A stretch of DNA of 64,000 nucleotides from Verrucomicrobiota bacterium. GTDB taxonomy: Bacteria; Verrucomicrobiota; Verrucomicrobiia; Limisphaerales; JADJPG01. The notes below the pieces were generated by a model. The model saw nothing but the letters and a program-made list of their open reading frames with translations, was not told the origin of the DNA and did no database searches. This document shows positions 33,790-43,027 of the stretch, piece by piece (positions within the stretch are counted from its first letter, which is position 1; each line of letters starts with the position of its first letter). The stretch lies in contig JADJPG010000017.1 in NCBI GenBank assembly GCA_016713365.1, positions 1 to 64,000 on the forward strand, written 5' to 3'. A program made the position numbers and the translations under genes.

Positions 33790-34893
33790 ATGAGCATTGA
33801 ACTGAGAAACGTCAGCAAGAAGTTTGGCGGCGTCACGGCCGTCAACAACGTCAACTTTTCCGTGAAGGAAGGGGAGCTCGTGGCCTTGCTCGGTCCGAGC
33901 GGCGGCGGCAAGACCACCGTGCTGCGCATGATCTCCGGCCTGGAGATGCCGAGCGAAGGTGACATTTTCATCCGCGGGGAACGCGTGAACGACATCTCGG
34001 TGCAGAAGCGCAACATCGGTTTCGTGTTCCAGAGTTACGCGCTGTTCAAGAACATGACGGTGTTCAAGAACATCGCGTTCGGCCTGAAGATTAAGAAGTG
34101 GGCGAAGAACGACATTCACGATCGCGTTCACGAGCTGTTGCATTTGCTCGGTCTGGAGGGACTCGATAAACGCTATCCGCATCAGCTCTCCGGTGGTCAA
34201 CGTCAACGCGTCGCGATCGCACGCGCACTCGCCTCAAAACCTAGCGTGCTGCTGCTCGATGAACCGTTCGGCGCGGTGGACGCGAAGATTCGTCAGGAAC
34301 TGCGTGACTGGCTGGTGACATTGCACAATGACTTGAACGTCACAACGCTCTTTGTGACGCACGATCAGGAGGAGGCAATGGAAGTCTCCAATCGCATCGT
34401 GATTTTTTCCCGTGGCAACTTGGAGCAGATCGGCTCGCCGCGCGAAGTTTATGAGGAGCCGAACAACGAGTTTGTGGCACGCTTCGTCGGCGTGCTGAAC
34501 GTGCTTGAACTCACGGTGCAAGGCGGGCTGGCGCGCTTTGGAGAGCTGGAGTTTCCGGCGCTGGATCGTCCGGACGGATCGAAAATGCGCATCGGATTCC
34601 GTCCTTTCGCGGTGCAAATTTCGTCGGACACCTCGGCCTATCGCTGTCGTGCCGTGTTGCGTCACACCTTTTTCCTCGGCGTGATGTTGCGGCTGGAGCT
34701 TGAGTTGCCCTCAGGGCTGGTAATTCGTTCCCGCATGACGAAGGAGGAGTATTCCGCGTTGGTATTGAAGGACGGCCAGGAAGTGTCGTTCATTATCAAG
34801 CGCTACCGGATCCTCCGCGGAGAAGGCGAGCCGCTCTCCCCCGAAATTCATTCCGGCGACACGGCGTTCTCGACGCACGGCGCTGGAATTTAG
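33790..34893 (+). CDS. cysA: Sulfate/thiosulfate import ATP-binding protein
   Basis: 367 residues. ABC ATPase with Walker A GPSGGGKTT (35-43), Q-loop 'FVFQSYALFKNM', signature LSGGQRQRVAIARAL, Walker B VLLLDEPFGAVD and switch 'FVTHDQEEAMEVSNRI'. A C-terminal TOBE-like domain (about 245-350) is present, as in CysA. It completes the transporter CysT-CysW-CysA fed by the sulfate-binding protein. A 37-base gap separates it from cysW. Confidence 0.95.
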   Translation: MSIELRNVSKKFGGVTAVNNVNFSVKEGELVALLGPSGGGKTTVLRMISGLEMPSEGDIFIRGERVNDISVQKRNIGFVFQSYALFKNMTVFKNIAFGLKIKKWAKNDIHDRVHELLHLLGLEGLDKRYPHQLSGGQRQRVAIARALASKPSVLLLDEPFGAVDAKIRQELRDWLVTLHNDLNVTTLFVTHDQEEAMEVSNRIVIFSRGNLEQIGSPREVYEEPNNEFVARFVGVLNVLELTVQGGLARFGELEFPALDRPDGSKMRIGFRPFAVQISSDTSAYRCRAVLRHTFFLGVMLRLELELPSGLVIRSRMTKEEYSALVLKDGQEVSFIIKRYRILRGEGEPLSPEIHSGDTAFSTHGAGI

Positions 34894-34950
34894 GCCCGTC
34901 GCCGTGGAGGTTGGTCGCAACTTTTTCGCGGCTCCGGTGTGATTCCGGGC

Positions 34951-35658
34951 ATGAAGTTATCGAAATCGTCTGCCCGTAGGGTAGGGCTGTACTTCTGGAG
35001 AGAGTGGGTCAAACCCCTATTCATCGCCGCAGCCATCGTGCTGCCCTTCAAATCGGCTATTGCGGACTGGAACTGGGTTCCAAGCGGCTCGATGAAGCCA
35101 ACGATTCTTGAGGGCGATCTCGTCTTAGTGAACAAGCTGGCGTTCGATCTGAAAATCCCGTTTACGCTTCGGCGGATTGCCGCGTGGAGCGATCCGATGC
35201 GAGACGATGTGGTCGTCTTCTTTTCTCCGCATGATGGTCAGCGGTTGGTGAAGCGTGTGGTAGGAGTTCCCGGGGATCGGATTGAACTGCGGAACGGAAT
35301 TCTATTTCGTAATGGAGTTGCAATGACCTATGAGCCGGTTCCAGTCGCGCCATTCAAGCGGGAGATCTACGAGGATGCTATGCCTTCGATCAACCGGGAA
35401 CGTTCGAACTCAGCAAGTCACCTGGTGCTGAGTCTTCCAAACAAGGCGGGCATTCGAGATTTGCCGGAGATGACCGTCCCCGAAGGTAGTTACTTCATGA
35501 TGGGCGATTCTCGCGACAACAGTTTCGATTCAAGGTTCTACGGCGTCGTGGGGAGGGAGCAGATAGTCGGGAAAGCCGGTCGAGTTGTGATGTCGTTCGA
35601 CAAGAATCACTCCTATCAGCCGCGGTGGGGAAGGACTCTGGCTGAGTTTCAGCGGTAG
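34951..35658 (+). CDS. lepB: Signal peptidase I
   Basis: 235 residues from the ATG at 34951; a GTG four codons earlier (34939) is also possible. An N-terminal helix (about 21-38) is followed by the catalytic Ser47 in 'VPSGSMKPT' and Lys101 in 'LVKRVVGVPGD', with 'GDSRDNSFDSRFYG' (box E) near 190. It cleaves signal peptides from exported proteins on the outer face of the inner membrane. This region has less GC-biased codon use than its neighbours. Confidence 0.93.
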   Translation: MKLSKSSARRVGLYFWREWVKPLFIAAAIVLPFKSAIADWNWVPSGSMKPTILEGDLVLVNKLAFDLKIPFTLRRIAAWSDPMRDDVVVFFSPHDGQRLVKRVVGVPGDRIELRNGILFRNGVAMTYEPVPVAPFKREIYEDAMPSINRERSNSASHLVLSLPNKAGIRDLPEMTVPEGSYFMMGDSRDNSFDSRFYGVVGREQIVGKAGRVVMSFDKNHSYQPRWGRTLAEFQR

Positions 35659-35667
35659 ACGGTCCTG

Positions 35668-36189
35668 TTACTTCGAAAAACGCTTCAAGTCCTCTTCAAG
35701 GAACTTGGTCACGTCCTTGAATTTCGCGACGTTCGCGGGGTTCAGTTCCATGAGCAGGCGGTGAGCTTCGAGGCAGGTCTTGGTGGTTTCCGCGCGATCA
35801 CTGCTCGCGGCGGTGGTCGCCACCGGACTGAGCTCGTTGGTTACTGGCGCGGTGCCACGGATGATCTTGAAGAGATGCGCGATGCCGAGGTTCTCCAGCA
35901 TGTCGAACACCCGGTCGCTGGGGTTCAGGAGTTCGAGGGAGGCCGCGGTGGAGCCATTGTTCTGCTGGCTGAATCTCACGCCGAGCCCTGCGAGCACGCC
36001 GAGGAACGTGCTGTCCATCAACTGACACTCGGTGGTGTCGATCACGAAACGGTGGTGGCCCTTCTCGTGGAGGTGGTTGATCAGCGTCTTGAAATCGATG
36101 CTGCACTGAAAATTGGCCCGCCCGGAAAGCTTGATGCAGACGAACTGGTCGCCGACCCACACCGATACGCTGGCTGTCCCGTTACTCAT
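35668..36189 (-). CDS. STAS-domain protein (anti-sigma factor antagonist-like)
   Basis: 173 residues. Residues about 8-112 form a STAS domain: 'FVCIKLSGRANFQCSIDFK', then 'HRFVIDTTECQLMDSTFLGVLAGLG', where Ser65 (DST) is the phosphorylatable position of SpoIIAA-type antagonists. A 60-residue helical tail with Ala/Thr-rich linker follows ('ELNPANVAKFKDVTKFLEED'). It may take part in a partner-switching pathway, but no anti-sigma kinase or phosphatase lies nearby. Convergent with lepB (9-base gap). A TTGACT-19-TAGTTT promoter lies upstream. Confidence 0.82.
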   Translation of the reverse strand: MSNGTASVSVWVGDQFVCIKLSGRANFQCSIDFKTLINHLHEKGHHRFVIDTTECQLMDSTFLGVLAGLGVRFSQQNNGSTAASLELLNPSDRVFDMLENLGIAHLFKIIRGTAPVTNELSPVATTAASSDRAETTKTCLEAHRLLMELNPANVAKFKDVTKFLEEDLKRFSK

Positions 36190-36385
36190 GTAGACGTTTC
36201 GCTACAGAAACTATCGGTGGACGCTCCGGGTGAGTCAAGAAACCCTTCCCGCCGTGAAATTGGATCGGGGAGATGCTGAGCGGTAAACGCCGTGACCGGA
36301 AATAGATGGCATCTGGGAGATTGCGTTTCCGCGGTGGCCCGCCCTAACGTCGTTCGCCTTTTCCAGTCATTGAATCGGCGCATTG

Positions 36386-37513
36386 ATGTCCAGTTCTCTT
36401 GAACAGAAAATTCCGGCGGTGATCTATTGCGATCCTCAGATCGGGTCCATCCGGATCGCGGCGTTGACGTTGTTGGATCGTCTGGTCGTCGCCTTGCATC
36501 GCGGCGGTTGTAGAGCAATTCACGTGGTGTGCCCGGGACCGGTTCCGGACATGCGCCGCGCGCGCGCACTGGGTATTTCCGTTCAGACAGCCGCCGCTGC
36601 GCCCCAGATCAGCGGATCCGTTTTGGTCGCCAGCTGCAGCGTGCTGATTCAGCCCGTAGACGTGAAAGCGGTATTAGGTAAGAGCGGCCGCCTGAGCGAT
36701 TCTGCCGGGGCGCTCCTGCCGGTGGGCGTGACTGCGGTTTTGCGAGCTGCGCTTTCGGAGGTTGAGGCCGCTTTAGAACAAATTCCCGTAGTGCGAGCGA
36801 GCGGCGTGGCGGGCAAGGTGGATGATCGGGAATCCGCGACCCGGATGGAGCGCCAGCTCTGGGCGTCCCTCGGTAGTACCAGCGACGGTGTCGTGGACAC
36901 TTACTTCAATCGCCCGCTTGGCCGCTTTCTTTCGAAGGTTCTGATTCACACGCCCGTGACGCCCAATCAAGTGACCGTGGTCTCGGCGTTGGTGGGGTTG
37001 GTGAGCGCGTGGTTTTTCGCGCAGGGGAATTATGCGGCGGGAATCATCGGTGCCATTCTCCTTCAGCTGTCGGCGCTGATTGATTGCGTGGATGGCGACA
37101 TCGCTCGCGTGGTCTTCAAGGAATCGCCGATTGGCAAGTGGCTGGATCTCGGACTCGATCAAGTGGTGCATGTCGCGGTTTTCGCGACGCTGGCGGTCGG
37201 CTTGCATCGCGCGGGCATCGACGCTCCCGTGATGTGGCTGGGCATCAGCGCGGTGGCGGGCGCGGTAATTTCTTTTCCGGTAGTGGTGCGCGCAAGGCGT
37301 CTCGCCACGGCGGAGGATACGCGGCTGGAGAAGTTCATCGATGCCGCATCCACGCGTGACTTCACGGCGCTGATTCTTTTCCTCGCGGTCATTGGACACC
37401 TCGAATGGTTCCTGTGGTTGACCGGGATTACCGTTCACATCTTCTGGGTGACGGCGTTGATTCTTCAATTGCCCAAGAGCGCTGGAAAGTCGGCGACCAG
37501 TTCCGGCGCATGA
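36386..37513 (+). CDS. CDP-alcohol phosphatidyltransferase fused to a degenerate nucleotidyltransferase domain
   Basis: 375 residues from the ATG at 36386. The C-terminal 215 residues carry the full CDP-OH motif DG-x2-AR-x8-G-x3-D-x3-D (Asp236, Gly237, Asp254, Asp258) among six membrane helices. Residues 1-150 resemble a nucleotidyltransferase Rossmann fold ('DRLVVALHRGGCRAIHVVCP') but lack its Gly-rich nucleotide loop and Lys. The 'STSDGVVDTYFNRPLGRFLS' linker before 'TPVTPNQVT' is as in bifunctional IPCT-DIPPS enzymes. It should join a CDP-activated polyol to an acceptor in the inner membrane. Active nucleotidyltransferase is encoded two genes on. ATGA overlap with the next gene. Confidence 0.82.
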   Translation: MSSSLEQKIPAVIYCDPQIGSIRIAALTLLDRLVVALHRGGCRAIHVVCPGPVPDMRRARALGISVQTAAAAPQISGSVLVASCSVLIQPVDVKAVLGKSGRLSDSAGALLPVGVTAVLRAALSEVEAALEQIPVVRASGVAGKVDDRESATRMERQLWASLGSTSDGVVDTYFNRPLGRFLSKVLIHTPVTPNQVTVVSALVGLVSAWFFAQGNYAAGIIGAILLQLSALIDCVDGDIARVVFKESPIGKWLDLGLDQVVHVAVFATLAVGLHRAGIDAPVMWLGISAVAGAVISFPVVVRARRLATAEDTRLEKFIDAASTRDFTALILFLAVIGHLEWFLWLTGITVHIFWVTALILQLPKSAGKSATSSGA

Positions 37514-38529
37514 AGGTCGCCATTCGCGTCATCCTCCTGCTGTTGGGCGTGGCGTTGTTTGCCTGGTTTGTGCAGCGGGCCGGGCCGGGAGAGATCTGGA
37601 AAACCTGCTTGAATCTCGGCTGGTATGCGCCACTCACGCTCATCCCCTACGGCATCGTTTACTTCGCGGACACGATGGGCTGGAAGTTCGCCTTCGCTTC
37701 GCGTGCGTTGAAGGGGATTGGCTTCTGGACGCTTTATCGCGTTCGCTGGTGCGGAGAAGCCGTCAACAATGTGGTTCCTTCCGCCTACGTGGGAGGCGAG
37801 GCGGTGAAGGTTTACCTGATGCACAAGCGCGGTGCGGACGCTGGTGACGTGGCGGCGAGCGTGATCATCGGACGGTCCATGCAGACGCTCACGCAGGTGA
37901 TGTTTATTGCGCTGGGTTCGGCGGCGTTTCTGACGCTGGCTCCCGCGGATTCCGGCGTGCGAACGGGGCTGCTCGTGGTGCTCGCAGGCAGCGTGCTGGC
38001 AGTCGCGGTGTTGTTCTGGCTGCAAACGCGTGGGTTGTTTTCAATGATCTTCCGCGCGGTTGAAATGTTTGGCATGAAGCTGGAAGCGTTGGAGGCGAAG
38101 CGGACGAAGCTGAAACGGATTGATGAACTCGTCGTGGAGTTCTATCGCAAGCAGCGCGGACGGGTTGCGGCCAGCGGAGGCGGATACTTGTGCGGCTGGT
38201 TGCTCGATACGATGGACATCTTTCTCGTATCGTGGTTGGTCGGCATGCCGATCACTTGGACGCAAGCGCTGGCCATCGAGGCGTTCATTGGCGTGGCGAA
38301 AGTGCTGGGACTGTTCGTGCCCGGCGCGATCGGCGTGCAGGAATCTGGCATTGCCCTCGTTTGCCGGCTCGCGGGTTTGCCGGATGCGCTGGGCCTCTCC
38401 TATGCCATCATTCGTCGCGGTCGTGAGGTGGTTTATGCTTCCATTGGATGGTTGCTGCTTTACGCTGAGGAAGCTTCTTTAAAAGGGATTTCCGGCCGGA
38501 TTGCCGCCGAAACCCGCACTGAATTATGA
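37510..38529 (+). CDS. Lysylphosphatidylglycerol synthetase TM-like (UPF0104) membrane protein
   Basis: 339 residues from the ATG at 37510, which overlaps the previous stop (ATGA). About eight hydrophobic helices and the family motifs 'NNVVPSAYVGGEAVKVYLM' and 'FVPGAIGVQESGIALV' identify the LPG_synthase_TM family, which includes the flippase half of MprF without its aminoacyl-transferase domain. In this three-gene unit it may flip the lipid made by the CDP-alcohol transferase. There is no GNAT domain, so it is not an aminoacyl-PG synthase by itself. Confidence 0.83.
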   Translation: MKVAIRVILLLLGVALFAWFVQRAGPGEIWKTCLNLGWYAPLTLIPYGIVYFADTMGWKFAFASRALKGIGFWTLYRVRWCGEAVNNVVPSAYVGGEAVKVYLMHKRGADAGDVAASVIIGRSMQTLTQVMFIALGSAAFLTLAPADSGVRTGLLVVLAGSVLAVAVLFWLQTRGLFSMIFRAVEMFGMKLEALEAKRTKLKRIDELVVEFYRKQRGRVAASGGGYLCGWLLDTMDIFLVSWLVGMPITWTQALAIEAFIGVAKVLGLFVPGAIGVQESGIALVCRLAGLPDALGLSYAIIRRGREVVYASIGWLLLYAEEASLKGISGRIAAETRTEL

Positions 38530-39287
38530 GAGCATTTATCTACGCCGCCGGTCGGGCGACCCGCCTCGGACCCGAGTATGCACGCCGTCCGAAAATCCTG
38601 ATCGAACTCGGCGGACGTTCGCTGCTCGAATGGCATGTGATGCGGTTGCGCGAAGTTGGCGTCACGGAGTTGACCATCATCACTGGACATGAACGGGAAC
38701 AGATCGCTGTGGAGTTGCCAAGGCTGTCGCAGGCGCATGGCTTAAAGATTTGCGAGATTCACAACGCGAACTTCACCGAGGGCAGTGTGCTGAGCTTCGA
38801 AGTTTCACTGACGACGGTTCTCGCGGGTAATGATTCCGTGCTGCTGATGGATGGTGACGTGCTTTATCCGGCGGAGATGCTGCGTCGCCTGATTGTGTCC
38901 CGGCACGCCTCGGCGCTGCTCGTGGATCGGAACTATTCGACGGCGGATGACGATCCGGTCCTCGTGCCGATGCGCAGTGGTCGTCCATTTGATTTCGTGA
39001 AGCGTTGGACGGGTGAGGCAGAGCAAATTGGGGAATCGATCGGCTTCTTCAAAGTTTCGCCGGCGGAGCTTCAGATCATCGCCAGCGAGACCCGCAAGCG
39101 AACGGTGGGCGAGGGCCGCCTGGATTCTTACGACGATGTGCTGCGAGTCCTGGTCAAAGCCGACCGCTTCGGCGCCGAGGATGTGACGGGGCTGCCTTGG
39201 ACGGAGGTCGATTTTCCGAAGGACGTCGAGTACGCGCGAAACGAGATTTTACCGGCGCTGGCTGGCTCGACGATTCGTGGTGTCTAG
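38526..39287 (+). CDS. Sugar/polyol-phosphate nucleotidyltransferase
   Basis: 253 residues, ATGA overlap with the preceding gene. NTP_transferase fold with a modified nucleotide loop 'FIYAAGRATRLGPEYARRPK' (usual GxGTR replaced by GRATR), 'LIELGGRSLLEWHVMRLREV', metal motif 'VLLMDGDVLYP' and 'VDFPKDVEYAR' at the end. Such enzymes make CDP- or NDP-activated alcohols. It likely supplies the CDP-activated head group to the fused transferase, whose own nucleotidyltransferase domain looks inactive. Inositol, glycerol or choline phosphate are possible substrates. Confidence 0.82.
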   Translation: MRAFIYAAGRATRLGPEYARRPKILIELGGRSLLEWHVMRLREVGVTELTIITGHEREQIAVELPRLSQAHGLKICEIHNANFTEGSVLSFEVSLTTVLAGNDSVLLMDGDVLYPAEMLRRLIVSRHASALLVDRNYSTADDDPVLVPMRSGRPFDFVKRWTGEAEQIGESIGFFKVSPAELQIIASETRKRTVGEGRLDSYDDVLRVLVKADRFGAEDVTGLPWTEVDFPKDVEYARNEILPALAGSTIRGV

Positions 39288-39352
39288 GGCAGGCCACGGT
39301 CGGACGCTTGCCGCGCGGGTCGACAGCGGCACGGACTTCAATCCATCGCGGC

Positions 39353-40738
39353 GTGAGTGAATTCATCGATCGAATCGAGCAGGGAATTGTTTCCCGACGA
39401 TTGCTGCTGCGAAGTCAGCGGCTGCTGGTGGCGGTTTCCGGGGGAGTTGATTCAATGGTGCTGCTGCACGTGCTGGCGCGAATGGCGCCGAAGCATCGCT
39501 GGCAGCTTGTCGTCGCGCATTTCAATCATCAGCTCCGCGGTCGAAGCAGCGATGCGGATGAGCGGCTCGTTCGTGAAACAGCGCGGAAGCTGCGGCTGAC
39601 CTTCGCGTCCGGTGGCGCGGATGTGAAACGCGCGGCGCGTGAAGGAGGATTATCCATCGAGATGGCGGCTCGACGTTGTCGGCATGATTTCTTTTCGCGG
39701 GAAGCGAAGGTGCGCGGCATCCGGCGGATCGTGTTGGCGCATCACGCGGAGGATCAGGTGGAATTATTTTTCCTTCGGCTCCTTCGCGGGGCCGGTCCGC
39801 AGGGGCTTGCCGGAATGAAAGTGCTGGCGCCGTCGCCTTGGGATAACGCAGTAAAACTCGTGCGTCCATTGTTGGAGTGTTCGCGTGACGAAATTGAGGC
39901 GTTTGCATCGGCGGAGGGAGTCCGGTTTCGCAACGATGCTTCCAATGCCTCCTCAGAATTCCTGCGAAACCGGGTTCGGCACGAGCTGTTGCCGTTGTTG
40001 CGTTCCCAGTTTCAGCCGGCGTTAAGCAAGGTTGTGTTACGACAGATGGAAATCCTCTCTGCGGAGAACGATTTCATGGACTCTGAGTTGAACCGCCTTC
40101 TTTCGAAGCCTCTGGCGTCTTTCGACGCTCTGCCTGTCGCCTTGCAACGTCGAGTTCTTCAGAAACAACTCGAACGCGAGGGAGTCGCGCCCGAGTTTGA
40201 ATGGATCGAATCGCTGCGCTCCGCGGCGGGGAAGGTGATTTCTGTCTCGGGCGATGTCTCGGTTTTCCGCGACGAGTTTGGGCGATTACTCGTGCGGCGT
40301 TCGGGGACTGTTCCGCGGAGCGAGGCGGAGGTTCGGCTGTCTTTGTCGCGAAAATCAGGGCAGGGCACATTCGCTGGCCTGTCTTGGAACTGGACGCGCT
40401 TGCTCGTGAAGGGCGGACGACTGCCGAAGTTTGCGACTGGCACGGAGTGGTTTGATGCGGACCGGGTTGGACGCGAGGTGGTGTTGCGTCACTGGCGGGC
40501 CGGAGATCGCTTTCAACCGATTGGAATGGCGACCTCCCAGAAGCTTCAGGATCTCTTTACCAACCTAAAGGTGCCGCGGGCTGAACGAGTTCAGCGCGTG
40601 GTGGCGACGACGGCTGCCGGCGAAATCTGGTGGGTGGAGGGCTTGCGAATCGGCGAGCTGTTCAAGCTGCATTCCTCGACACGGACGCGTTTGCGGTGGT
40701 CGTGGCAGCGGCGGCATTCAAATTGCGGTGTGCAGTAA
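39353..40738 (+). CDS. tilS: tRNA(Ile)-lysidine synthase
   Basis: 461 residues from the GTG at 39353 (MSEFIDRIEQ), placed 65 bases after the previous stop; the open frame upstream overlaps that gene and looks like a shadow. PP-loop SGGVDS (about 27-32), 'HFNHQLRGRSSDADERLVRE', 'LAHHAEDQVELFFLRLLRGAG' and 'RPLLECSRDEIEAFA' match the N-terminal synthase domain. The C-terminal part ('RHWRAGDRFQPIGM', 'LFTNLKVPRAER') is the TilS-specific domain. It converts C34 of tRNA(Ile)(CAU) to lysidine using ATP and lysine, an essential reaction. Confidence 0.93.
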   Translation: MSEFIDRIEQGIVSRRLLLRSQRLLVAVSGGVDSMVLLHVLARMAPKHRWQLVVAHFNHQLRGRSSDADERLVRETARKLRLTFASGGADVKRAAREGGLSIEMAARRCRHDFFSREAKVRGIRRIVLAHHAEDQVELFFLRLLRGAGPQGLAGMKVLAPSPWDNAVKLVRPLLECSRDEIEAFASAEGVRFRNDASNASSEFLRNRVRHELLPLLRSQFQPALSKVVLRQMEILSAENDFMDSELNRLLSKPLASFDALPVALQRRVLQKQLEREGVAPEFEWIESLRSAAGKVISVSGDVSVFRDEFGRLLVRRSGTVPRSEAEVRLSLSRKSGQGTFAGLSWNWTRLLVKGGRLPKFATGTEWFDADRVGREVVLRHWRAGDRFQPIGMATSQKLQDLFTNLKVPRAERVQRVVATTAAGEIWWVEGLRIGELFKLHSSTRTRLRWSWQRRHSNCGVQ

Positions 40739-40907
40739 TTGCCGGGTTCGCCGATAAACTGGCGTGACACCGTGGCTTTCAGCATGTCTTTCATGCTCGA
40801 CAACGCAGATGCGCGACTTTGAAATGGCGCAATCGGGTACGGTTTGATGAGCGCTGGTTGCGTGGGTTGAAACCCATGCTAGGCTTCGGCGAGAGAACGG
40901 AAATTTC

Positions 40908-42950
40908 ATGTCCGACGAAAATAACAACAAAGACGACGAGCGCGGCGGCAAAAAGAGCGGAGAATTTCGCGTCCCGCCCCGCACATACATCATCTGGATC
41001 GCCATTCTCGGAGCCATTCCGCTGTTGATGGTCTTCCGCAACGCCGGGCCAGCGTCATCCGAGGCGCTGACGCAGACGCAGTTCATGCAGGCGTTCGCTT
41101 CGAACCAGATCGTGCAGGGCACCATCGCGTATGATCCCCAGTCGTTATTGCATGAAGTGCGCGGCAAGTACTTCAAGCTCGACAGCGAAGGGAAAAAAAT
41201 TGGAGGCGGCGCCAAGGGAGATGAACCCCTTCCATTCATTGCGAAGGTCCGCTTGACGGACAAATTCGAAGACAAGCTTCTGGAAAGCGGAGCATTTGAG
41301 ACGCGCGCGCCGAATACAGTTTTGCTCGGCTTGGCTTACAGCTTGGGGCCGATTCTGATTCTGGGATTACTCATTTGGTTCTTCTTCATCCGCCAGATCA
41401 AGATGGCGGGCAAGGGTGCGTTAAGCTTCGGCAAGAGCAAGGCGCGGATGCTCACCAAGGAAAAGAACAAGACGACCTTCAAGGACGTCGCTGGTGTCGA
41501 AGAAGCCAAGGAAGAGGTTTCTGAGCTGGTGGATTTCCTGAAGGATCCAAAAAAGTTTCAAAAGCTCGGTGGTCGCATTCCGAAAGGTATTTTGATGGTC
41601 GGTTCGCCGGGAACGGGCAAGACGCTTTTGGCGAAGGCCATCGCCGGGGAAGCCGACGCCGCGTTCTTCAGCATCAGCGGATCAGATTTCGTGGAAATGT
41701 TCGTGGGCGTCGGTGCGAGCCGCGTGCGCGACATGTTCGAGCAGGCGCGCAAAAACACGCCGTGTCTGATCTTCATCGACGAAATTGATGCGGTCGGACG
41801 CAGCCGTGGTCACGGATTGGGCGGTGGCAACGATGAACGCGAGCAGACGCTGAACGCGTTGCTGGTGGAGATGGACGGATTCGATACCACCGAAGGTATC
41901 ATCATTATCGCAGCGACCAATCGTCCGGATGTTCTCGATCCCGCGCTGCTGCGTCCGGGTCGGTTCGATCGCCAAATTACGGTCAATCTTCCGGATGTCC
42001 GCGGACGTGAAGCGATTCTCAAAGTTCACGCCAAGAACGTGAAGCTCGATCCGACGGTCGACCTCGCAGTGATTGCTCGTGGAACTCCGGGTTATTCAGG
42101 CGCTGAACTGGCCAACCTGTTGAACGAAGCCGCGCTCCTGGCTGCTCGCACGGGAAAGAAAGCCGTCGGCATGTCAGAACTTGAAGAGGCGCGCGACAAA
42201 GTTCGCTGGGGACGCGAGCGCCGGACTTTGGCCATGTCCGATGAAGAGAAGCGCGATACAGCGTGGCATGAAGCGGGTCACGCGCTCGTAAACGTCCTTC
42301 TCAATAACACGCATCCTTTGCACAAGGTGACGATCATTCCTCGCGGCCGTGCGCTGGGCATGACGATGATGCTTCCCGAAAAGGACGTTCTTAGTCAGAG
42401 CCGCAAGCGTCTCATGGATGACATTGCGGTGACGATGGCCGGACGCATCGCGGAAGAAATGGTTTCCCAGGACATCTCCAGCGGAGCGTCCGGTGACATC
42501 CAAATGGCCACGCAGATGGCGCGGGCAATGGTGACCCAATGGGGCATGAGCGACCGGTTGGGAATGATTCAGTATGGCGACTCCAACGAATATGTCTTCC
42601 TCGGCCGCGAAATGGGCCGCAGCAAAGATTACAGCGAGGCCACGTCTCAATCCATCGATGCCGAGGTCAAACGCATCATCGACGAGAACTTCCAGCGAGC
42701 GAAGGATTTGATCCACGCCAACCGTGACAAACTTGAGATGATTGCGAAGGCGCTGCTCGAGTTCGAAACGCTGGAAGGTGCGCAGGTGATTGATATTGTT
42801 CGCACGGGAAAATTCACTCCTCCTCCGCCGCCGGCTCAAGTTGGTCCTCCGACGGGAGCTCAAGCGGTGACTCCGCTTCCCGAAGTGATCAAGCCGGTTC
42901 CTCCGAAGATTGATCCCGGACTGGGGTCTCCGGCTCCAGCTCCGGCTTAG
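40908..42950 (+). CDS. ftsH: ATP-dependent zinc metalloprotease FtsH
   Basis: 680 residues. Two membrane helices (about 27-43 and 139-162) flank the periplasmic FtsH_ext domain. The AAA+ domain has Walker A GSPGTGKT (232-239, Ser replacing the usual Pro), Walker B 'CLIFIDEID' and second-region 'NRPDVLDPALLRPGRFD'. The zinc site HEAGH is at 454-458. A Pro-rich tail (about 640-680) is longer than usual. FtsH forms a hexamer that degrades membrane and regulatory proteins. It follows tilS, a common bacterial order. A strong terminator lies after it. Confidence 0.96.
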   Translation: MSDENNNKDDERGGKKSGEFRVPPRTYIIWIAILGAIPLLMVFRNAGPASSEALTQTQFMQAFASNQIVQGTIAYDPQSLLHEVRGKYFKLDSEGKKIGGGAKGDEPLPFIAKVRLTDKFEDKLLESGAFETRAPNTVLLGLAYSLGPILILGLLIWFFFIRQIKMAGKGALSFGKSKARMLTKEKNKTTFKDVAGVEEAKEEVSELVDFLKDPKKFQKLGGRIPKGILMVGSPGTGKTLLAKAIAGEADAAFFSISGSDFVEMFVGVGASRVRDMFEQARKNTPCLIFIDEIDAVGRSRGHGLGGGNDEREQTLNALLVEMDGFDTTEGIIIIAATNRPDVLDPALLRPGRFDRQITVNLPDVRGREAILKVHAKNVKLDPTVDLAVIARGTPGYSGAELANLLNEAALLAARTGKKAVGMSELEEARDKVRWGRERRTLAMSDEEKRDTAWHEAGHALVNVLLNNTHPLHKVTIIPRGRALGMTMMLPEKDVLSQSRKRLMDDIAVTMAGRIAEEMVSQDISSGASGDIQMATQMARAMVTQWGMSDRLGMIQYGDSNEYVFLGREMGRSKDYSEATSQSIDAEVKRIIDENFQRAKDLIHANRDKLEMIAKALLEFETLEGAQVIDIVRTGKFTPPPPPAQVGPPTGAQAVTPLPEVIKPVPPKIDPGLGSPAPAPA

Positions 42951-42973
42951 CCTTGGTCTGACTCTGCTTTCCG

Positions 42974-43018
42974 CTGCCTCCCCGCTGGTTTTCGACCGCT
43001 GGGAGGCAGTTTCGTTTT
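42974..43018 (+). terminator. Rho-independent terminator of ftsH
   Basis: CTGCCTCCC (42974-42982) pairs perfectly with GGGAGGCAG (43001-43009), followed by a T-rich tail (TTTCGTTTT, 43010-43018). It begins 24 bases after the ftsH stop. Confidence 0.85.
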
Positions 43019-43027
43019 GCAATGGCT

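Noticed and set aside
37510..38529. MprF-type lysyl-phosphatidylglycerol synthase
   Set aside because: Only the membrane half is present; there is no C-terminal aminoacyl-transferase domain.
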